DNA of 64,000 nucleotides from Sphingobium algorifonticola (GTDB taxonomy: Bacteria > Pseudomonadota > Alphaproteobacteria > Sphingomonadales > Sphingomonadaceae), in NCBI RefSeq assembly GCF_004005485.1, contig NZ_RZUL01000002.1, positions 620,001 to 684,000 of the forward strand, read 5' to 3'. Shown here piece by piece: positions 54,313 through 62,432 of the stretch; the first letter of the stretch is position 1; each line of letters begins with the position of its first letter. The translations under genes were made by a program, and so were the position numbers. The notes under the pieces are model-generated. The model had not been told where the DNA came from. It was given only the letters and a program-made list of their open reading frames with translations, and did no database searches.

Positions 54313-54782
54313 CTGTGAATGGGGTCGGTTTTGTCCGACCCCATTCCGACAGCCCTCACCATCCACCACCGCAACAGCCCCGTCGCATCCGCCTTCTCCG
54401 CCACGATCATCCCGTTCCTGCGCAGCTTGGCGAGACTATGCCCGGTCCGTTGTGAAATCAGCTTTAGCAGCGCCTTGTCGGACGTATTCAGCCCGCGCGC
54501 TTCCATGACCCTGCGCGCAAGATCGTGCGTTGTCAGCGCCACGTCTGACTTGCGTATGGTGTCGAGAAGGAAACGCTGCACTTCACCACGAAACGCGGCA
54601 TTGGCTGGCGGCACTGGTTTGACCGGCCCGTCCGTCAGATCAATGTCAGGCTCGAATATGCGGATTGTGCGGTCCAGGCTGTCCAGATCGGCCATTAGCT
54701 GGGCAAGCTGCGCCTGCATCGCCTCGATCTTGCCGACCGTCTCTGCCCGCTTGTCTATCAGGCCATGCACTACGATTTTCAT
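54309..54782 (-). CDS. IS passenger: coiled-coil plus winged-helix-like protein
   Basis: A 157-residue soluble protein. Residues 15-45 form a coiled coil (VGKIEAMQAQLAQLMADLDSLD). The C-terminal part (VQRFLLDTIRKSDVALTTHDLARRVMEARG, then LISQRTGHSLAKLRRNGMIV) looks like a winged-helix DNA-binding domain. Its GC content is like the host, unlike the neighbouring membrane gene. A frame on the opposite strand covers the same bases but is Ser-rich and unlike a protein. No ribosome site is evident. Confidence 0.65.
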   Translation of the reverse strand: MKIVVHGLIDKRAETVGKIEAMQAQLAQLMADLDSLDRTIRIFEPDIDLTDGPVKPVPPANAAFRGEVQRFLLDTIRKSDVALTTHDLARRVMEARGLNTSDKALLKLISQRTGHSLAKLRRNGMIVAEKADATGLLRWWMVRAVGMGSDKTDPIHS

Positions 54783-54825
54783 GCTCGCAAATTAGCGATA
54801 GACACGCTTTTTGGGGATTCCCCTG

Positions 54826-54850
54826 TTGGTGCGTTTGCTACATAATGCCG
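54826..54850 (-). repeat. Right terminal inverted repeat of the IS
   Basis: 25 bp, exact reverse complement of 51317-51341. Just inside it is a small hairpin (gggga-tt-cccc, about 54813-54823). Confidence 0.92.
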
Positions 54851-54858
54851 GCCTGTTC
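54851..54858. repeat. 8-bp target duplication, right copy
   Basis: gcctgttc directly outside the right inverted repeat; matches 51309-51316. Confidence 0.92.
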
Positions 54859-55302
54859 GTCGCGCTGCATAGCCCGCCACAGCAGGTTCAGGCAATCGGC
54901 CTTGGTCGTCGGCCCCTCCCGGTTGTGGATCGCCAGCACGATGCGCGGGTCGCCTTCCGCCAGCCCGGCGACGGCGTCGATCGTCTCGGGATCATTGGGA
55001 TAGACGCCCACGAAAATCCGGTAATCGCCATGTCCCCAGGCCCGTAGCGCGGTCCAAAGCATCGGCCCGATCACACCCGCCTCGCGCCACGCAGGAACGA
55101 AGATCGCCATGCGTCCGGGCGTTGCGGGCAGAGGGAGAGTCTGCGTCGTCATCGGGCTGTTGCGGCGATAGACGGTGGCGCGTCGCCACGCCGTCCGGCC
55201 CAGATAGATGAGATCGACCGCCAGTTCGTCGAGACCGCCCAGCAGCAGCCCGATCGCGGCGAACAGCATCACCTCCTGCTGCAACCCGGACAGCAGCAGC
55301 AC
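54851..55302 (-). pseudogene. NfrB-like glycosyltransferase, 5' part (split by IS)
   Basis: The first 150 residues of the disrupted glycosyltransferase: a hydrophobic N-terminal helix (EVMLFAAIGLLLGGLDELAVDLIYL), then the start of the GT2 domain (MAIFVPAWREAGVIGPMLW, FVGVYPNDPETIDAV, IVLAIHNREGPTTKADCLN). It ends at DEQ, after which four IS-derived codons and a TAG follow. The start is taken as GTG 55302; an ATG preceded by AGGAG lies 12 codons later. The remaining 310 codons are at 50381-51308. Together they make 460 codons including stop. Confidence 0.88.
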
Positions 55303-55414
55303 CAGAATATTGGCAAGGTCGATGGAATGTCCCCCCGTTCGGCCTTTGGCATTAACCGTGATAGTGTCTCAATCGTAAGGATTTGCAAGAGATTGCAAGC
55401 ATGTCCGTATCGAT

Positions 55415-55443
55415 TTGACGCCGGCATCGCATGACCGCTAGAG
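55415..55443 (+). promoter_or_regulatory. Possible sigma-70 promoter of nhaA
   Basis: TTGACG (55415-55420), 17-bp spacer, CTAGAG (55438-55443), 36 bp before the nhaA start. The -35 matches well; the -10 is moderate. Confidence 0.4.
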
Positions 55444-55479
55444 GCAGTGGCACGCACACACTGGCAAGGGAGGCCCGCC

Positions 55480-56742
55480 ATGGCGCAACGGCGCAACCGA
55501 TCTGCCCTGCGCGATTTTCTGTCGAGCGAAGCCGGCGGCGGCGTTCTGCTGATGGTCGCGGCGGCGCTGGCGATGATCGCGGCCAATGGCCCATCCGCAG
55601 TGGCCGAAGGCTATCATCACCTCGTTCACATGGTGACGGGGCCTGTGCTTACCCCGAAACTCGGGGCGATGACCGTGCATTTGTGGATCAACGACGGGCT
55701 GATGGCGCTGTTCTTCCTGCTGGTCGGGCTGGAGATCAAGCGTGAGTTCGTGGACGGACGCCTTGCCAACTGGAACGCCCGCCGCCTGCCGATGATTGCC
55801 GCCGCCGCGGGCATGCTGATACCCGCTATGGTCTATCTCGCGGCCGTTCGCGGCGATCCCGCTGCGACCAACGGCTGGGCGATCCCGGCGGCGACCGACA
55901 TCGCCTTTGCGATCGGCGTGCTGGCTTTGCTCGGCAAACGCGCGCCGACATCGCTCAAGCTGTTCCTGATGACCGTCGCGATCGTCGACGATATGGGCGC
56001 GGTCGCGATCATTGCGATCGTCTATACGCAGGGGCTGGACGTCATGGCGCTGCTCGCGGCGGCCGTGATCCTGGGCGTCATGTTCAGCCTCAACCGCATG
56101 GGCGTCCGGTCGCTGCCGGTCTATCTGATCGGCTTTGCGCTGCTCTGGTATGCGGTGCTGCTGTCGGGCGTGCATGCCACCATCGCCGGGGTGCTGGCTG
56201 CCTTCACGGTGCCGATCCGCCGGACGCCGGGCGCGCCGGATGCCGACGACAGCCCGCTCCACATCCTCGAACATGCGCTGCACCCGCTCAGCGCCTATCT
56301 GGTGGTGCCCTTGTTCGGCTTCGCCAATGCGGGCGTGACGCTCGGCGGGTTGAGCTGGGCGGAGATTTTCGCGCCCTTGCCGATTGGCATCGCTGCCGGC
56401 CTGTTCCTGGGCAAGCAGATCGGCATATTCCTCAGCGTCGCCATTGCCGTCAAACTCGGCCTTGGCGCGCGCCCGCGCGGCGCCACATGGTTGCAGGTCT
56501 ACGGCGTCGCGATGCTCTGCGGCATCGGCTTTACCATGAGCCTGTTCATCGGCGGCCTTGCCTTTCCCGGCGCCCCGCTGCTGGTGGAAGAGGCCAAGAT
56601 CGGCATATTGATGGGGTCGATCCTGTCCGCCATCGTCGGCTTTGCGATCCTGCGCTTCGCGCCCCCGCATCCGCTCCACAATCTGGAGGAAGTGCTTCAG
56701 GAGCGCGAGATCGAACAGGATGGCGACGTCGCCCGCTGCTGA
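55480..56742 (+). CDS. nhaA: Na+/H+ antiporter NhaA
   Basis: An electrogenic Na+/H+ antiporter, 420 residues with about 12 helices. The ion-binding aspartates are in IVDDMGAVAIIAI near residue 170, and the PAATDIAFAIGVLALLG segment precedes them. A further signature is GIGFTMSLFIGGLAF near the C-terminus. AAGGGAGG lies before the ATG at 55480; the frame opens 11 codons earlier with GTG. It abuts the convergent peptidase gene. Confidence 0.96.
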   Translation: MAQRRNRSALRDFLSSEAGGGVLLMVAAALAMIAANGPSAVAEGYHHLVHMVTGPVLTPKLGAMTVHLWINDGLMALFFLLVGLEIKREFVDGRLANWNARRLPMIAAAAGMLIPAMVYLAAVRGDPAATNGWAIPAATDIAFAIGVLALLGKRAPTSLKLFLMTVAIVDDMGAVAIIAIVYTQGLDVMALLAAAVILGVMFSLNRMGVRSLPVYLIGFALLWYAVLLSGVHATIAGVLAAFTVPIRRTPGAPDADDSPLHILEHALHPLSAYLVVPLFGFANAGVTLGGLSWAEIFAPLPIGIAAGLFLGKQIGIFLSVAIAVKLGLGARPRGATWLQVYGVAMLCGIGFTMSLFIGGLAFPGAPLLVEEAKIGILMGSILSAIVGFAILRFAPPHPLHNLEEVLQEREIEQDGDVARC

Positions 56743-58104
56743 TTATCGCCCGCCGATCAGGTGGAATGCCGTCTGCCGTCCGTCGATATACTGCACCGTC
56801 TTTCCGTCGAAAAAGGCATCTTCCTCGCGGCGGAACACCACGGCTTGATTGTCCCATTCCGGGACAGTTGCGGTGTTGGACAGTTCGATCGACCAGGCGG
56901 TGTTCGGGCGCAGCGCATGGTTGCCCGACGGGCCGGGCATCTGGTTGTCCCAGAAGCCGATGGCGCTGCCCGCCGCATGGCCATGATAGCCGATGGGGTG
57001 CGAATAGATATTGGGCGACAGACCCGCCGCCAGCGCCTTTTCGCGTGCCGCCGCCAGCATCTGGTTGCCGGTCAGGCCGGTGCGAAAGCTGGCCGTCAGC
57101 ATGTCCATCACCCGGTTCGCCGCCGCCATCCCTGCGCGCAGCCCGGCGGGCGCGTCGGTCTCGCCGGGCTTCAGCACATAGGCAAGATGCTGGGTGTCGG
57201 TGTTGAGGCCCATGTAGGTGATGCCGAAATCGGTCCACAGCATGTCGCCCGGCTGGATCACGACATCGCCGTCAAGATCGCTCTTTTCCCCCTTGCGGAA
57301 TATATGGACGGAAGGCTGGAACCAGGTGTCGAGTTTCAGCCCCGCGATACGCTCGCGATACCACCACATCACGTCATCGGCGGTGGTCTTGCCCGGCGTG
57401 ATGACGGCGTCCGACATGCCCTCCGCCATGATCGCATGGGCCGTCCGCACGATCTGGGGATAGAGCGCCATCTCCGCCGGAATGCGGGTTTCGAGCCAGC
57501 CGACCGCCAGTTCCTCGCCCGATACGATCCGCGTCCGCAGGGCAGGGGGCAGCGCGGCCGTCAGATCCAGATATTGCCCATGTGTCAGCCCGTCGCCGAA
57601 CGCCGTCAGCGGCGAAATGTTGAGCGCGATCTTCTTCGGGTCACGCGCCGCGATCAGTTCGGCCAGCCGCTTCCACTGGTCGGGCTGTGTCTCGGGTGTC
57701 CAGGCTGAAGGAAACAGGCCCGCCAGCCCATAGCGGCTGACCGTCAGCCGCTCGACCGGCTTGCCCGCGCCAGGATCGTAGAACATCAGGATCGTGCGCC
57801 GCCGCGCGCTCATCGATTGCGCATCCAGCATCGTCGCGACGACCGTATCCTCCATATATTCGCGCGCGACCAGCACCCACATGTCGATGCCCTGCTCGCG
57901 CATCAGCGCGGGCACGATCGTGTCGAGCCGCTCCTTGAGCCAGCCATCGCGGATGCGCGCCTGCTCGCGCAGGGGGAGGACAGGCGGCACGGCGGGCCGC
58001 AGTTCCTCGGTCGCGCGTAATCCCGTTTGCGCCACCGCAGGCATTGCGCCTGCGATCAGCGCCGCACTCGCCAGAAATGCCCATGTCGTCAAATGCCTGC
58101 GCAT
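56743..58104 (-). CDS. Exported M24-family Xaa-Pro aminopeptidase-like protein
   Basis: A 453-residue protein with a signal peptide (LTTWAFLASAALIAGAMPAVAQ). The creatinase-type N-terminal domain is followed by the pita-bread metallopeptidase domain. Likely metal ligands: Asp in WTDFGITY, Asp in NTDTQH, His in SHPIGYHGH, Glu in SIELSN and Glu in FRREED. It probably acts on proline-containing peptides in the periplasm. AGGGGGA precedes the ATG. It follows the MFS gene by 52 bp on the same strand and may be co-transcribed. Confidence 0.88.
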   Translation of the reverse strand: MRRHLTTWAFLASAALIAGAMPAVAQTGLRATEELRPAVPPVLPLREQARIRDGWLKERLDTIVPALMREQGIDMWVLVAREYMEDTVVATMLDAQSMSARRRTILMFYDPGAGKPVERLTVSRYGLAGLFPSAWTPETQPDQWKRLAELIAARDPKKIALNISPLTAFGDGLTHGQYLDLTAALPPALRTRIVSGEELAVGWLETRIPAEMALYPQIVRTAHAIMAEGMSDAVITPGKTTADDVMWWYRERIAGLKLDTWFQPSVHIFRKGEKSDLDGDVVIQPGDMLWTDFGITYMGLNTDTQHLAYVLKPGETDAPAGLRAGMAAANRVMDMLTASFRTGLTGNQMLAAAREKALAAGLSPNIYSHPIGYHGHAAGSAIGFWDNQMPGPSGNHALRPNTAWSIELSNTATVPEWDNQAVVFRREEDAFFDGKTVQYIDGRQTAFHLIGGR

Positions 58105-58156
58105 ATCGTCCCCCTGATCCGAAAAGATATTTTAGCGCACGGTCGCCCGCTGGCAA

Positions 58157-59431
58157 CTATGCCGCAACAGTGTCTTTCCGCCGCCCCGCCAGCCCCAGCA
58201 AACTCAGCCCTGCCGCCGCCGACATATACAGCCCCACGGTCGCAATCCCGCGTGTATCGACCAGATATTGCGCCACGATCGGCGCCATCGCCCCGCCGAT
58301 GATCCCGCCCAGATTGAAGCCGAAGGACGCACCGGTATAGCGCAACTGCGTCGGGAACAGCGCAGGCAGGAACGCGCCCAGCGGCCCATAGACGAACCCC
58401 ATCAGGAACAGCGCCAGCGACAGGATAAGGAAAATCGCGATCAGCGAGCCGCTGCCCATCGCGGTGCCGAAGATCAGCCCCATCGGGATCGTCCCGATGC
58501 AGCCCGCCACCAGCACGAAGCCGGGGCTGCGCCGGTCCGCCCAATATCCCGACAAAATGATGCCCAGTGCCATGAACAGGATCGCACCCAGTTGCAGCCC
58601 CAGGAACGTCTCGCGCGGAATGTTGAGCGTCTTCGTGCCATATCCCAGCGCAAAGGCCGTCGCGATGTAGAAGATTGCGAAACAGGCGACGACCGCGAAC
58701 GTGCCCGCGATCGCGCTGCGCAGATGATCGCGCAGCAGCGTCGCGATCGGCAGGGCCGGCGGCGGCGCAGCCTTCTGCGCGGCGGCGAACTCGCGCGTCT
58801 CGGTCAGGGTCAGGCGCACCCACAGACCCAGGATGACAAGGATCGCGCTGGCCAGGAACGGCAGGCGCCATCCCCATGCCATGAACTGCGCCTCGCTCAG
58901 CACCGCGCCCAATATCAGGAACATCCCGTTTGCCGCCAGAAAGCCGACGGGTGCACCAAGCTGCGGAAACATGCCGAAGCGCGCGCGCCAGCCCGGCGGC
59001 GCATTTTCCACCGCCAGCAATGCCGCGCCGCCCCATTCGCCGCCCAGGCCGAACCCTTGGCCGAAACGCAGGATGCACAAAAGCAGCGGCGCGACCCAGC
59101 CGATCGACTGATAGGTGGGCAGAAACGCAATCAGCAGCGTCGATCCCCCCATCAGCATCAGCGAGGATACCAGAGTCGCCTTGCGCCCGATCCGGTCGCC
59201 ATAATGGCCGAACACCGCTGCCCCCATCGGCCGCGCGAAAAAGGCGAGGGCGAATGTGGCATAGGACGCCATCAACTGCGCCGACTCCGACGTCTTGGGA
59301 AAGAAGAGCGATCCGAAGACCAGGCTCGCCGCCGTGGCATAGATATAGAAATCGTAGAACTCGACGGCCGTGCCGATCAGGCTCGCGCCCAGCACCCGCT
59401 TGTGGGCCCGCATGGCCGCAAGACCGCTCAT
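58157..59431 (-). CDS. MFS transporter, metabolite:H+ symporter type
   Basis: A 424-residue, 12-helix transporter of the metabolite:H+ symporter (MHS) group, recognised by the N-terminal LGASLIGTAVEFYDFYIYATA and GHYGDRIGRKATL loop, and by RFGQGFGLGGEWGGAALLAVE. Relatives carry proline/betaine, citrate, shikimate or alpha-ketoglutarate. The adjacent prolyl peptidase makes a proline-related or other amino-acid substrate conceivable (weak inference). It overlaps the methyltransferase gene by 4 bp. Confidence 0.9.
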   Translation of the reverse strand: MSGLAAMRAHKRVLGASLIGTAVEFYDFYIYATAASLVFGSLFFPKTSESAQLMASYATFALAFFARPMGAAVFGHYGDRIGRKATLVSSLMLMGGSTLLIAFLPTYQSIGWVAPLLLCILRFGQGFGLGGEWGGAALLAVENAPPGWRARFGMFPQLGAPVGFLAANGMFLILGAVLSEAQFMAWGWRLPFLASAILVILGLWVRLTLTETREFAAAQKAAPPPALPIATLLRDHLRSAIAGTFAVVACFAIFYIATAFALGYGTKTLNIPRETFLGLQLGAILFMALGIILSGYWADRRSPGFVLVAGCIGTIPMGLIFGTAMGSGSLIAIFLILSLALFLMGFVYGPLGAFLPALFPTQLRYTGASFGFNLGGIIGGAMAPIVAQYLVDTRGIATVGLYMSAAAGLSLLGLAGRRKDTVAA

Positions 59432-60228
59432 CCGCGCCGCCGCTTCTGGTTCAGTATTTCATAGGCCATCACCGCCGTCGCGACCGCGACATTCAGGCTG
59501 TCGGCCTTGCCCAGCATCGGCATTTTCACCAGTAGGTCGCATTGTGCTTCATAGCTCTCCGGCAACCCCTGCGCCTCGTTGCCGACCAGCAGGAATGTCG
59601 GGCTTTGGTAGTCGGGTTCCTGATAGTCCTTGTCGGTGTTGAGGCTGGTGCCGACCAGTTGGCCCGGCCCTTTCCGCAGCCACGCCACGAAATCGTCCCA
59701 GCGCGCGGTCGCGATCTTCTGCGTGAACAGCGCGCCCATGCTCGCCCGCACCGCCTCGACGGAGAAGGGATCGACGCAATCGTCGATCAGGATCAACCCG
59801 CCTGCGCCCACCGCATCGCCGGTGCGCAATATCGTGCCCAGATTGCCGGGATCGCGCAGCGACTGCGCGACGATCCAAATGTCGGTGCTGGCCCGGTCTA
59901 TCGTATCAAGCGGGGTCAGCCGGTCGCGATACACGCCGACGACGGCCTGCGGATTATCCTTGCCGCTGATCTTGGCCAGGATGTCGGGCGTCGTCTCGAT
60001 CACGTCGCCGCCTGCCGCCTCCATCGCCGCGATCAGCGCGCGGGCAAGCGGATGGTCCGATCCGGCATGGAACAGCATTTCGGGCAGTACGCCCGCATCG
60101 CGCGCCTCGGTCAGGATGCGCAGCCCCTCGGCCAGAAACAGTCCCTCGGCCTTGCGGAACTTCTTCTCCCGCAAGGATCGCACCCGCTTCACCAGCGGAT
60201 TGGAAAATCCGGTTATTTCACGGGACAA
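59428..60228 (-). CDS. TrmH-family (SpoU) RNA methyltransferase
   Basis: A 266-residue SPOUT methyltransferase. An N-terminal substrate-binding domain (NPLVKRVRSLREKKFRKAEG) precedes the knotted domain, with motif 1 RDPGNLGTILRTGDAVGAGG, motif 2 LLVGNEAQGLP and motif 3 GKADSLNVAVATAVMAYEIL. It is likely to 2'-O-methylate rRNA or tRNA; the target is not known. The length matches the RNA_methyltransferase/RlmB-like group. Confidence 0.92.
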   Translation of the reverse strand: MSREITGFSNPLVKRVRSLREKKFRKAEGLFLAEGLRILTEARDAGVLPEMLFHAGSDHPLARALIAAMEAAGGDVIETTPDILAKISGKDNPQAVVGVYRDRLTPLDTIDRASTDIWIVAQSLRDPGNLGTILRTGDAVGAGGLILIDDCVDPFSVEAVRASMGALFTQKIATARWDDFVAWLRKGPGQLVGTSLNTDKDYQEPDYQSPTFLLVGNEAQGLPESYEAQCDLLVKMPMLGKADSLNVAVATAVMAYEILNQKRRRG

Positions 60229-60248
60229 ATAAGACGCTCCGGGAAAAT

Positions 60249-60352
60249 CCGTTCGGGCTGAGCACAGTCAAAACCCTCAGCCGAACATAGTGAGGCGTTA
60301 ATGCCTTCGCTTACGCTCAGGCGAACCCTTCGACAAGCGCGGGGCGAACGGC
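60249..60352. repeat. Degenerate repeat, ttcgggctgagc family
   Basis: Begins ccgttcgggctgagcacagt and ends with the reverse-type cgacaagcgc/ggggcgaacgg; a gctcaggcgaaccc copy lies between. It occupies nearly all of the gap between the ptsH 3' end and the methyltransferase gene. Confidence 0.6.
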
Positions 60353-60362
60353 GAAGAGTAGC

Positions 60363-60635
60363 TCACTCCTCGCCGAACTTGTCCTCGACCAGGCTGACCA
60401 GCTTGCCCAGCGATTCCTCCGCGCCGTCGCCGGCCGCGCTGATGACGATGCTGTCGCCCATCGCGGCGCCCAGCATCATGAGGCCCATGATCGACGTGCC
60501 GGTTACTTCCGATCCGTCCTTGGCCACGGTGATCTGCGCGGGCAGGCTGCTGGCGATGGTCACGAACTTGGCGCTGGCGCGCGCATGCAGGCCGCGCCGG
60601 TTGGTGATGAGAACCTCGCGGCTCGCGGCGCTCAT
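60363..60635 (-). CDS. ptsH: HPr phosphocarrier protein
   Basis: A 90-residue HPr. The active-site histidine is in RGLHARASAKF near residue 16. The regulatory serine is in GTSIMGLMMLGAA near residue 48, the site that HprK would phosphorylate. Its ATG overlaps the EIIA stop by 4 bp. It is part of the regulatory PTS cluster. Confidence 0.95.
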   Translation of the reverse strand: MSAASREVLITNRRGLHARASAKFVTIASSLPAQITVAKDGSEVTGTSIMGLMMLGAAMGDSIVISAAGDGAEESLGKLVSLVEDKFGEE

Positions 60636-61036
60636 GATGTGCTGCCCAGCAATTCGGAAGCGACGCTGATATATTTCTGCCCCGCCTCGCGCGCGGCGGC
60701 TACGGCGGCGCGCACGTCCATCGCCTTGCGCGCGCTTTCCAGGCGGATCAGCATGGGCAGGTTGATGCCCGCGATCACTTCGATCTCGCCTGCCTTCAGC
60801 AGCGAAATGGCGAGGTTTGAAGGCGTGCCGCCGAACAGGTCGGTCAGCAGGATGACACCGCTGCCGTCGTTCACCTTGTCCACGGCGGATGCGATGTCGG
60901 CGCGGCGCAATTCCATGTCGTCATCGGGGCCGATGCAGATCGTCTCGATCGCCTGCTGCGGACCGACCACATGCTCCATCGCGACGACAAACTCGCTCGC
61001 CAGTCGGCCATGCGTCACCAGAACCAGTCCGATCAT
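60632..61036 (-). CDS. PTS EIIA, mannose-family type
   Basis: A 134-residue EIIA(Man) domain. The phosphorylated histidine is in VLVTHGRLASEF near residue 9, with LTDLFGGTPSNLA typical of the fold. In this conserved alphaproteobacterial cluster the protein is regulatory and not linked to a sugar permease; none is seen here. Confidence 0.93.
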   Translation of the reverse strand: MIGLVLVTHGRLASEFVVAMEHVVGPQQAIETICIGPDDDMELRRADIASAVDKVNDGSGVILLTDLFGGTPSNLAISLLKAGEIEVIAGINLPMLIRLESARKAMDVRAAVAAAREAGQKYISVASELLGSTS

Positions 61037-61063
61037 AGAGTTTTGCAGCCCTTTAGCGTCATT

Positions 61064-61996
61064 TTATGTGTCCGGCGCCGCGGCCCGGCGCTTCTCCAGG
61101 GCATCCTGGGGCGCCGATTCCATGTTGCGGTGCGAGACCGTGGGCGAAAATCCTGCCTGACGCAAGGCTGCGGCGACACGTTCGGCAACATGCACCGACC
61201 GGTGTCTCCCCCCGGTACAACCGAAGGCGACGGTAACATAGGCCTTGCCTTCCTCGGCATAGCGCGGAAGCAGTGTCTTGAGCAGCGTTTCGATCTGCCC
61301 GACGGCGCTTTCATAGGCCGGGTCCTGCGCGATATAGGCGGCCACATCGGCATCCTGCCCGGTGCGCGGGCGCAAGGCGGGCTCCCAATGCGGGTTACGC
61401 AGAAACCGCATGTCGAACACCAGATCGGCATTGCGCGGCAGCCCGCGGGAAAAGCCGAAGGACAGGATGGTCAGCACCGGATCGGACAGGCGCTCCAGGC
61501 TGTAGCGGCTGCGGATATCCTGTTGCAGGCTGTTGCTGTTGAAGGTGGTCGTATCGACGACGTTGGTGGACCAGCGGTGCAACGGCTCCAGCATTTCGCG
61601 TTCGCGGGCGATGCCGTCGGCGGCATGCCGGTCCTGCGCCAGCGGGTGCCGCCGTCGCGTCTCGGAAAAGCGGCGTTCCAACTCCGCACCGCTGCAATCG
61701 AGGAACAGGGTTTCAATGTCGTGGCCATGGCTGTCGCGCAGTGCCTTGATCCGCTGGACGATGGCGTTGGCATCGAATCCGCGGGTGCGCGCGTCGATGC
61801 CGATGGCGAGCGGCCGGTCCGCCGCGCCGTGCCCGGCGGGCAGGGGCGTGTCGAGCAGCCGGTCGAGCAGCAGCAGCGGCAGATTGTCCACCACTTCCCA
61901 GCCCATGTCCTCCAGCGTCTTGAGCGCCGTCGTCTTGCCCGCGCCGGACAGGCCGGAAACGAGCAGGATGCTCTTAGGGTGCGGGTTCGGCGTCAT
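61064..61996 (-). CDS. rapZ: RapZ-type nucleotide-binding protein
   Basis: A 310-residue RapZ/YvcJ protein. Walker A GLSGAGKTTAL lies near residue 15, DNLPLLLLDRLL follows, and the C-terminal domain has the highly conserved GCTGGRHRSVHVAERVA. In E. coli RapZ targets an sRNA to RNase E; the function in alphaproteobacteria is less clear. The ATG at 61996 (CAGGGACG upstream) overlaps the hprK gene by 23 bp. Confidence 0.94.
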   Translation of the reverse strand: MTPNPHPKSILLVSGLSGAGKTTALKTLEDMGWEVVDNLPLLLLDRLLDTPLPAGHGAADRPLAIGIDARTRGFDANAIVQRIKALRDSHGHDIETLFLDCSGAELERRFSETRRRHPLAQDRHAADGIAREREMLEPLHRWSTNVVDTTTFNSNSLQQDIRSRYSLERLSDPVLTILSFGFSRGLPRNADLVFDMRFLRNPHWEPALRPRTGQDADVAAYIAQDPAYESAVGQIETLLKTLLPRYAEEGKAYVTVAFGCTGGRHRSVHVAERVAAALRQAGFSPTVSHRNMESAPQDALEKRRAAAPDT

Positions 61997-62423
61997 GCGT
62001 CCCTGTTGCCAGTCCGAAGGCGGCAAGCGCAAGCCTGACTTTGCGTGGCGCGCTCGCTTCAAACGGCGCGAAGGGCAGCACGGGCACGGCTATACCCGCG
62101 ATCGCGCGTGTCGCAAGCGTCCCCGGCATCCGGTCCGGCGGCGTTGCAAGGTCCAGGATCAGCGCCACCGGCGCGGCGGGGCAATGCGGCATCTCGACGA
62201 TCCCGATGCCGCGCACTTCCATGCGGCCCTCGATCGTTTCGGGCGCACGCGCGATCAACTGGTCGCCATCGCGCCGCACCTGTGTGTAATCGTCGCTCAG
62301 CAGCATCGCGCCGTCATGGATCAGCCGCAAGGCCAGGTCGGACTTGCCGCTGCCGCTCGGTCCGGTCAGCAAAATGCCCCGGTCGTCGATGACAATGCAG
62401 GTGGCATGGATCGTCTCGACCAT
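61974..62423 (-). CDS. hprK: Short HPr kinase/phosphorylase
   Basis: A 149-residue HprK, lacking the N-terminal domain of Gram-positive enzymes, as usual in alphaproteobacteria. Walker A is GPSGSGKSDLAL near residue 20, LLSDDYTQV and the signature EVRGIGIVEMP follow. It is expected to phosphorylate or dephosphorylate HPr on serine. It lies 9 bp after chvG. Confidence 0.93.
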   Translation of the reverse strand: MVETIHATCIVIDDRGILLTGPSGSGKSDLALRLIHDGAMLLSDDYTQVRRDGDQLIARAPETIEGRMEVRGIGIVEMPHCPAAPVALILDLATPPDRMPGTLATRAIAGIAVPVLPFAPFEASAPRKVRLALAAFGLATGTHDAEPAP

Positions 62424-62432
62424 AGGATTGCG

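Larger units (their letters stand above)
51317..54850. mobile_element. IS1595-family insertion element with passenger genes
   Basis: A 3,534-bp element bounded by perfect 25-bp terminal inverted repeats starting cggcattatgtagcaaacgc, with an identical 8-bp direct repeat (gcctgttc) outside each end. It contains one transposase (52523-53479), a divergent DUF6471 gene, and four passenger frames. It is inserted in an NfrB-like glycosyltransferase gene. Perfect repeats and duplication suggest a recent insertion. IS1595 elements carrying passenger genes are known; this passenger set was not recognised. Confidence 0.93.

Noticed and set aside
54319-54795. Plus-strand frame opposite the passenger gene at 54309-54782
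   Set aside because: Ser/Arg-rich, low-complexity translation; the minus-strand product has coiled-coil and winged-helix features and is the better gene.
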